From assembly GCF_021601385.1 (NCBI RefSeq), contig NZ_BQHO01000024.1:1-64000 (forward strand): a stretch of 64,000 nt of DNA, in the 5' to 3' direction. The notes under the pieces are model-generated. The model ran no database searches. It worked only from the letters and a program-made list of their open reading frames with translations, and was not told the DNA's origin. Position numbers and translations under genes: made by a program. How positions within the stretch are numbered: position 1 is the stretch's first letter; each line of letters opens with the position of its first letter. This document shows positions 58,302 to 64,000 of the stretch, piece after piece. The DNA comes from Pseudomonas parasichuanensis (GTDB taxonomy: Bacteria; Pseudomonadota; Gammaproteobacteria; Pseudomonadales; Pseudomonadaceae).

Positions 58302-61300
58302 ATGGAAGCCGTCACCACACTCGCGCTCACTGCCGCCCAGCACGCTATCTGGCTGGGCCAGCAGCTCGCCAGCGAGAGCGCCGCCTACAATATCGCCAGC
58401 CTGCTGCACCTGGACGGCCGCGTGGACACACAGCGCCTGCAGGCTGCGCTGGACCAGGCGATGAGCGAGAGCACCTGCCTGCGGGCACGCATGGTCGAAG
58501 CACAAGGCCTGGTACAGCAACAAATTCTGCCGATGGCGCAAAGCGTCATCGCCGAACACGCCTTCGCCAACGAGAGCCTCGCCCGCCAATGGCTGGCCGC
58601 TGACCTGTTGACGCCCGTGGACCTGGAGCACGGCCCATTGCTGCAGGCCAGCGTGGTGCGCGTCGCCGAAAACGCCGATTGCCTGTACGTGAAGAGCCAC
58701 CATATCGCGCTGGACGGCGTAGGCCTCGGCCTGTTCCTCAAGCGCTGGGCGGCGCTGTACAGCGGACAAGGCGACAACGCAGCGCCACTGGGAGCATTTC
58801 ACAAGGTGCTGGAGGCCGAACAGGCCTACCAGGCATCGCCTGCCTTCACCCAGGACCGTGACTACTGGCACAAGCAGGTCGACAGCAGTCTGACCGTGGC
58901 CAGCCTCAACTCACAGGTGAAACTGCCGACCAGCCAGGCACTGCTGCACCGCGGCCAGTTGTCCGAAGCGGCGTTCCAGCGCCTGCGCCAGTGCGCCAGC
59001 CAATCGCAGAGCCATTGGGTGCACGCGCTGATAGGTGCCTTTGCCGCCTTCATCGGCCGTAGCACCGGCCAGCGCGATGTGGTCGTCGGCATCCCGATGA
59101 TGAATCGCCTCGATACCCAGGCGCACGATGTGCCCTGCACATTGGCCAACGTGCTGCCATTGCAGGCGCGAATAGACCCATGGACGCGGGTAAGCGAACT
59201 GGTAGCCCAGGCCGGCGACGCCCTGGCCGGCATGCGCGCGCATCAGCGCTACCGGGCAGAGGATATCCGCCGCGACTGCAACCTGGTTGGCGAAGGACGG
59301 CGACTCACCGGCCCGCAGATCAACATCGACATCTATTCGCCCACGCTGGCGTTCGGCTCGCTTCACTGCGCGGTCGAGGTGCTCAGCGCCGGCGCCGCCG
59401 ACGACCTTTCACTGCAGGTCATGCCCCTGCCTGGCCAAGGGCTGCAAGTCTGCGCCATGGCCAACCCGGCGCTCTACGACGCGGGTGCGCTGGCAAGCCA
59501 CGTCGAGCGTTTCCTTGCCTTCGTTGAAGCGTTCGCCAGCGACGCCGAGCGCCCGCTCGGCCAACTCAGTGCCCACCCACAACAGCCCAACCCGCCGCTG
59601 GCACCAACCAGCCAACACCAGGCCACACTGCTCGATGGCTTCGCCCGCTGGGTTGCCAGCACGCCAGACGCCATTGCGCTGACATTGGGCGAACGGGCAC
59701 TGAGCTACCGGGAGCTGGATTGCCAGGCCAATCGCCTGGCGCATCTGATCAAAGCCAACCTGTCGCCCCGTCCATCGTCACCACAGCGCACCATCGCCCT
59801 GCTGCTGGAGCGCTCCCTGGAAACCGTGGTGGCCATCCTGGCCGTGCTCAAGTGCGGAGCGGCCTACGTGCCGCTGGACCCCGACGCTCCCCATGAGCGC
59901 TTGGCCAGCATCCTTGACGAGTGCAACGCCGATATCTTGCTGTGCAGCGAAGCCACGGTGGCCAAGGCGTGCGAGCTGCAGCCTGGCAAGCAACCGTTGA
60001 GCATCGACGCCAGGGCCGCACTGCAGGCCTTGCAGGAGGCCGCAGATCACGTACCACCGGGCGGGCCACAGCCTCAGGACCTGGCGTACGTCATCTATAC
60101 CTCAGGTTCCACAGGCAAACCCAAGGGTGTGTGCGTCAGCCACCATAACGTGGTGCGGCTGTTCGGCAGTACCCACAGCTGGTTCGACTACCGCAACAGT
60201 GACGTCTGGACCGGCTGCCATGCCTACATGTTCGATGCCTCGGTGTGGGAGATGTGGGGAGCACTGCTGCACGGCGGGCGCCTGGTGATCGTGCCAGTGG
60301 CAATTACCCGCGACCCTCATGCCCTGCTGGAGCTGGTGGTGGACGAACAGGTCACGGTGTTCGGCCAGATCCCCTCGGCGTTCTACCGTTTCATGGAGGC
60401 CGAAGCCGACCGCCCCGAACTGGCCGCACGCATGACGCTGCGCTACCAGTGCTTCGGTGGCGAGCCCCTCGACCTGGGTCGCCTGGCCCCGTGGTTCGAC
60501 CTGCCGCGCCCGGCGAACACGCAATTGCTCAATTTGTATGGCATCACTGAAACCACCATCAACACCTGCCATCGTTTCATCACCCGTGAACAGGTAATGG
60601 CAAATGCCGGCAGCCTGATCGGCCGCCCCTACGCCGACATGGACGTACTGGTTCTGGATGACGCCTTGCAGCCAGTGCCCGAAGGTGAACAAGGTGAAAT
60701 GTATGTGCGTGGCGAAGGCTTGGCCCAGGGTTACCTGGCCCGCCCCGAACTGGATGCCGCACGCTTCGTCGCTGACCCGTTCGGTGCTTCGGGGCAACGC
60801 ATGTACCGCAGCGGTGACGTGGCGATCCGCCTGGCCGACGGTGAGCTCGAGTACATCGGCCGCGCCGACCAGCAGGTGAAGCTGCGAGGCTATCGCATCG
60901 AACTTGGGGAAATAGAAAGCTGCCTGCGTGCCCACCCATCGGTTTCAAATGCCGTAGCCCTGGTGACAAACGACCGAGCCAACGATCCGAAGCTGATCGC
61001 CCATGTCGTGCCGGCACCGGGTTATGCAGTGGGTGACGTAGACAGCGAGGCCTTGCGCGAGCACCTGCGTGAACATTTGCCAGCCTACATGGTGCCAGCG
61101 GCTATCGGGGTGCAGCAGGCATTTGCCATCACCGCCAACGGCAAGCTCGATCGCCGTGCCCTGCCCGCGATCGAGGCAAACCATGCGCGCCACCTGGAGC
61201 CTGCCCGGGACCGCCTCGATGAACAGGTTCTGGCCCACTGGTCAACGCACCTGGATCTACCGCGCATCGGCCTGGACGACGATTTTTTCAGCATCGGCGG

Positions 61301-63989
61301 CGACTCGATCAAAGCCATCGGCCTGTGCCGGGACATGGGCCTGCCCGTGCTGCAGCTGTTCGAGCAACCTACGCCCCGCGGCTGCGCCGACTACCTGCGC
61401 CACAGTGGCCTGAGCGCCGCTGCCAGCGGCTGGACCCAGGCCATGGGAGCCGGTGCCCAGCCAGGCCGCACCACGCTGCTGCTGGTGCCGTTCGCCGGCG
61501 GCAACGTGTTTGCCTATCGCCAACTGGTAGAGCAGCTTGGCAGCGCCTTCAACTACCTGTGCGTACGCCTGCCGGGCCACGATGTGGTACAGGCCGATGA
61601 ACCCTTCGCAGACAACGCAACCATTGCCGCCGGCGTGGTCGCCGAAGTGCTGAGCAAGGTGCAAGGGCCGTTGCTGGTTTATGGCCACTGTGCCGGCAAT
61701 GCGCTGGCCCTGGACATCAGCCGCCGCCTGGAACAGGCCGGCGCCGACCTGCGGGGGTTGACCATCGGCGGCATGTTGCTTGACCTGCAGCCTGAAGAGG
61801 TGGAACAGCAGGTGGCCCAGCGCTCTGGCGAGCAGATCATCGATTTCCTGCGTGAGCTGGGCGGGTTCAGGGAGGTGCCCGATGCGCACAGCCTGGCCGC
61901 CATTGCCAGGATGACCAAGCACGATGCCGGCCAGACCGCTGCATTCTTCAGCAATGAGGCCAGGCAGCGCGGCATGCTGCGCGCGCCCATCCATGTCATC
62001 GTCGGCAGCGCCGACCCGTTGACCCCGGACTACACCAGTCGCTACCTCGACTGGCAGGCCTACAGCGCAGATGTTTCGCTGGACGTGATCGAAGGTGGCG
62101 GCCACTACTTCGTCAGCGAGCAGCCAGAAACACTGGCGCAAGTGCTGCTGCGGCACAACGCAACGCTGGTCACGCCCCAGGCTCGGCGCCTGCAGCGTGT
62201 GCTACGCGACTTCCACAACCCGTTCGATGCCCCCCACGGCCAGTTCCTGCTGCTACGCAACAGCGCCTTGCAGCCTTCGCTATGGCCGAGCTTCAGCCCG
62301 ATACCGCAAGGCTGGCAGGTGGCATTCGGCCCGGCTTCGCGCCAGCAGTGCCTGGACCACCTGGAGGCCCACGCTCAACCTGCCGCCCCGCAACTGCCCG
62401 GCCTTGACGCCCCTTACTGGCCAGAGCGCTTCGAGCGCTACTACCGCCAGCAGGGAGCCTGGACCGGAGAAACCCTCGATGCCTGTATCGCCCGCCATGC
62501 CGGCCAAACCCCCGAGCGGATCGCCTTGACTGACGGGGAGCGCAGCCTTACCTACGCCGAACTGCACAGCCGCTGCAACCAACTGGCCGACGGATTCGCC
62601 CGCCTGGGGCTGCGACCGGGCGATCGTATCGTGGTGCAACTGCCCAACGTGCTGGAGTTCATAGAGACCACCTTCGCGCTGTTCCGGCTTGGCGTCGTCC
62701 CGGTGTTCGCCCTGCCCACCGACCGACGCAACGAGATCACCCACATTGTCCAGGCCAGCAAGGCCGTCGCGTACCTGATCAAGGATCACGCCCTGGGCTT
62801 CGACTATCGGGACATCGCCCGCGAGCTGCAAACCCTGCCGGATGCGATTCGTCACGTGATCGTACTGGGCGAAGCCGCAGAGTTCACACCCTATGCCAGC
62901 CTGTATGGCCGCGACCTTCCCGTTCCGGCCACAGACAGCCGCGCACCAGCGCTGATCACACTTTCTGGCGGCAGCACCGCCATGCCCAAGCTGATCCTGC
63001 GCCGGCATGACGACTATCTGTACAGCATCCGGGTCAGCGCCAGCATCTGCCAGTTGAGCCCGCAAAGCGTCTACCTGTGCGTGCTGCCAGCCGGGCACAA
63101 CTTCACACTCAGCTCCCCGGGGTTCATCGGAACCCTGCTTGCGGGCGGCCGTGTCGTGATGCAGGCAGACCCCAGCGGCTCGGCCTGCTTCGCCAGCATC
63201 GCCCGGGAAGGGGTGACCTTCACCGCCCTGGTCCCAAGCCTGGCGCAGGCCTGGCTGCACGCGCCACGCCAGCACGACCTGAGCAGCCTGCGTTTCCTGC
63301 AAGTGGGTGGCGCGCGCCTGAGCGACGAGGTGGCGGCACGCTTGAGCGAAAACTTCGACTTCACCCTGCAACAGGTCTATGGCATGTCCGAAGGGCTGGT
63401 CTGCTACACCGACCTCAACGGCGACCTGGACCAACTGCTGCACACCCAAGGGCGGCCAATGAGCCCGCTGGACGAAATCCTGGTGGTCGATGATGACGAT
63501 CTGCCGGTCGCCGTCGGGCAGCCAGGGCACCTGCTGGTACGTGGGCCGTACACCATCCGTGGCTACCTCGACGCCCCCCAGCAAAATGCCCGGGCATTTA
63601 CCGCTGACGGTTTCTATCGCACCGGCGATGTGGTGTGCCTGCGCGAGGACGGCTACCTGGTGGTCACCGGCCGCCACAAGGACCAGGTCAACCGTGGCGG
63701 TGAAAAAATTGCTGCAGAAGAGATCGAAGGCCGCCTGCTGGCCCACCCCGGAGTGCTGGAAGCAGCAGTGATTGGCGTTCCCGACCCGCATCTGGGTGAG
63801 CGCACGTGTGCCGTCCTGGTCGTCGCCCCTGGCCAGGGCTGTGACACCGCCACCCTGAAGGCCCACTTGCAGGCACGCGGCGTTGCTGCACAGCGCATTC
63901 CCGATCAGTTCCAGTGGCTGCCCAGCCTGCCCAAGACCACGTTGGGCAAGACCGACAAGAAGGTACTGCGCCAGCAATTCGCGGCGTGA
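58302..63989 (+). CDS. obaI: Obafluorin-type NRPS: C–A–PCP–TE(Cys)–aryl-A
   Basis: A 1895-residue nonribosomal peptide synthetase. Condensation: HHIALDG at H133. Adenylation 1: YTSGSTGKPKG (about 598), FDASVWE, NLYGITETTIN, YRSGD, NGKLDRRAL. Carrier: FSIGGDSIKA with S1002. Thioesterase: VYGHCAGNALA with nucleophile C1130 (Ser in most), D1238 and H1268. Then, after the TE, a second adenylation domain (about 1390-1895) with SGGSTAMPK and AGHNFTLSSPG, which matches the aryl-acid (2,3-dihydroxybenzoate) activators DhbE/EntE. The product logic is N-aroylation of a beta-hydroxy amino acid and release as beta-lactone, using the cysteine TE. I use the ATG at 58302 with GGAG nine bases before; earlier ATGs lack a site. 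The window ends 11 bases after its stop. Confidence 0.9.
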   Translation: MEAVTTLALTAAQHAIWLGQQLASESAAYNIASLLHLDGRVDTQRLQAALDQAMSESTCLRARMVEAQGLVQQQILPMAQSVIAEHAFANESLARQWLAADLLTPVDLEHGPLLQASVVRVAENADCLYVKSHHIALDGVGLGLFLKRWAALYSGQGDNAAPLGAFHKVLEAEQAYQASPAFTQDRDYWHKQVDSSLTVASLNSQVKLPTSQALLHRGQLSEAAFQRLRQCASQSQSHWVHALIGAFAAFIGRSTGQRDVVVGIPMMNRLDTQAHDVPCTLANVLPLQARIDPWTRVSELVAQAGDALAGMRAHQRYRAEDIRRDCNLVGEGRRLTGPQINIDIYSPTLAFGSLHCAVEVLSAGAADDLSLQVMPLPGQGLQVCAMANPALYDAGALASHVERFLAFVEAFASDAERPLGQLSAHPQQPNPPLAPTSQHQATLLDGFARWVASTPDAIALTLGERALSYRELDCQANRLAHLIKANLSPRPSSPQRTIALLLERSLETVVAILAVLKCGAAYVPLDPDAPHERLASILDECNADILLCSEATVAKACELQPGKQPLSIDARAALQALQEAADHVPPGGPQPQDLAYVIYTSGSTGKPKGVCVSHHNVVRLFGSTHSWFDYRNSDVWTGCHAYMFDASVWEMWGALLHGGRLVIVPVAITRDPHALLELVVDEQVTVFGQIPSAFYRFMEAEADRPELAARMTLRYQCFGGEPLDLGRLAPWFDLPRPANTQLLNLYGITETTINTCHRFITREQVMANAGSLIGRPYADMDVLVLDDALQPVPEGEQGEMYVRGEGLAQGYLARPELDAARFVADPFGASGQRMYRSGDVAIRLADGELEYIGRADQQVKLRGYRIELGEIESCLRAHPSVSNAVALVTNDRANDPKLIAHVVPAPGYAVGDVDSEALREHLREHLPAYMVPAAIGVQQAFAITANGKLDRRALPAIEANHARHLEPARDRLDEQVLAHWSTHLDLPRIGLDDDFFSIGGDSIKAIGLCRDMGLPVLQLFEQPTPRGCADYLRHSGLSAAASGWTQAMGAGAQPGRTTLLLVPFAGGNVFAYRQLVEQLGSAFNYLCVRLPGHDVVQADEPFADNATIAAGVVAEVLSKVQGPLLVYGHCAGNALALDISRRLEQAGADLRGLTIGGMLLDLQPEEVEQQVAQRSGEQIIDFLRELGGFREVPDAHSLAAIARMTKHDAGQTAAFFSNEARQRGMLRAPIHVIVGSADPLTPDYTSRYLDWQAYSADVSLDVIEGGGHYFVSEQPETLAQVLLRHNATLVTPQARRLQRVLRDFHNPFDAPHGQFLLLRNSALQPSLWPSFSPIPQGWQVAFGPASRQQCLDHLEAHAQPAAPQLPGLDAPYWPERFERYYRQQGAWTGETLDACIARHAGQTPERIALTDGERSLTYAELHSRCNQLADGFARLGLRPGDRIVVQLPNVLEFIETTFALFRLGVVPVFALPTDRRNEITHIVQASKAVAYLIKDHALGFDYRDIARELQTLPDAIRHVIVLGEAAEFTPYASLYGRDLPVPATDSRAPALITLSGGSTAMPKLILRRHDDYLYSIRVSASICQLSPQSVYLCVLPAGHNFTLSSPGFIGTLLAGGRVVMQADPSGSACFASIAREGVTFTALVPSLAQAWLHAPRQHDLSSLRFLQVGGARLSDEVAARLSENFDFTLQQVYGMSEGLVCYTDLNGDLDQLLHTQGRPMSPLDEILVVDDDDLPVAVGQPGHLLVRGPYTIRGYLDAPQQNARAFTADGFYRTGDVVCLREDGYLVVTGRHKDQVNRGGEKIAAEEIEGRLLAHPGVLEAAVIGVPDPHLGERTCAVLVVAPGQGCDTATLKAHLQARGVAAQRIPDQFQWLPSLPKTTLGKTDKKVLRQQFAA

Positions 63990-64000
63990 ACCGCCCTATT

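Noticed and set aside
49505-63989. Pseudomonas virulence factor (pvf/mgo) cluster as identity for the AurF-like plus NRPS genes
   Set aside because: The pvf cluster lacks PabA/PabB-type, prephenate-dehydrogenase, transaldolase and ThDP genes, and its NRPS has a different domain order.

Overview
The window is a high-GC Pseudomonas chromosome segment. Gene content, gene order and the GTG starts of hutH, hutU and hutC match the P. putida group: hut operon, fbp–glgP–typA–thiI–glnA–ntrBC–secB–grxC–gpmI–ctpA, then the bet locus. Dozens of bases of REP-type inverted repeats punctuate the core genes, also as in that group. This is inference from remembered families and synteny; no database search was made.

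Layout. (1) 1–49: possible start of an IS110-type transposase at the left edge. (2) 388–10325: complete histidine utilisation locus hutG-hutI-permease-hutH-hutU-hutD-hutC on the minus strand with hutF divergent, and two HutC-type operators. (3) 10415–18434: lipocalin, small BamE-like lipoprotein, a chemoreceptor carrying the complete amino-acid dCACHE motif, DUF924, fructose-1,6-bisphosphatase, glycogen phosphorylase, YkgJ-type cysteine-cluster protein. (4) 18431–18599: a well-formed sigma70 promoter followed by a structured, terminated RNA that I cannot name. (5) 18611–32476: unknown protein, typA, thiI, glnA with a sigma54/NtrC promoter, exported chorismate mutase, ntrBC, a probable NrsZ sRNA with its own sigma54 promoter, trmL, secB-grxC-rhodanese, gpmI. 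(6) 32703–42610: envC-ctpA-YibQ, then a 1555-residue DUF6543/dermonecrotic-toxin-like protein divergent from a trypsin-like secreted protease. (7) 42666–49090: betT divergent from betI-betB-betA with a perfect BetI palindrome.

(8) 49505–63989: an acquired secondary-metabolite cluster running to the right edge. A LuxR regulator, a LuxI-type synthase and a lux-box-like palindrome precede an AurF-like N-oxygenase, a PabA-like glutaminase, an ADC synthase, a prephenate-dehydrogenase/chorismate-mutase fusion, an SHMT-like threonine transaldolase, a ThDP decarboxylase and a C-A-PCP-TE-A NRPS. Order and content match obaC–obaI of the obafluorin (beta-lactone antibiotic) cluster. Proposed flow: chorismate to 4-aminophenylpyruvate (ObaDEF); decarboxylation (ObaH) and N-oxidation (ObaC) to 4-nitrophenylacetaldehyde; aldol-type exchange with L-threonine (ObaG) to a beta-hydroxy-alpha-amino acid; N-acylation with 2,3-dihydroxybenzoate and beta-lactone-forming release by the cysteine thioesterase of ObaI. 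The 2,3-dihydroxybenzoate genes, aryl carrier protein and the threonyl-tRNA synthetase immunity gene are not in the window and would be expected just past the right edge.
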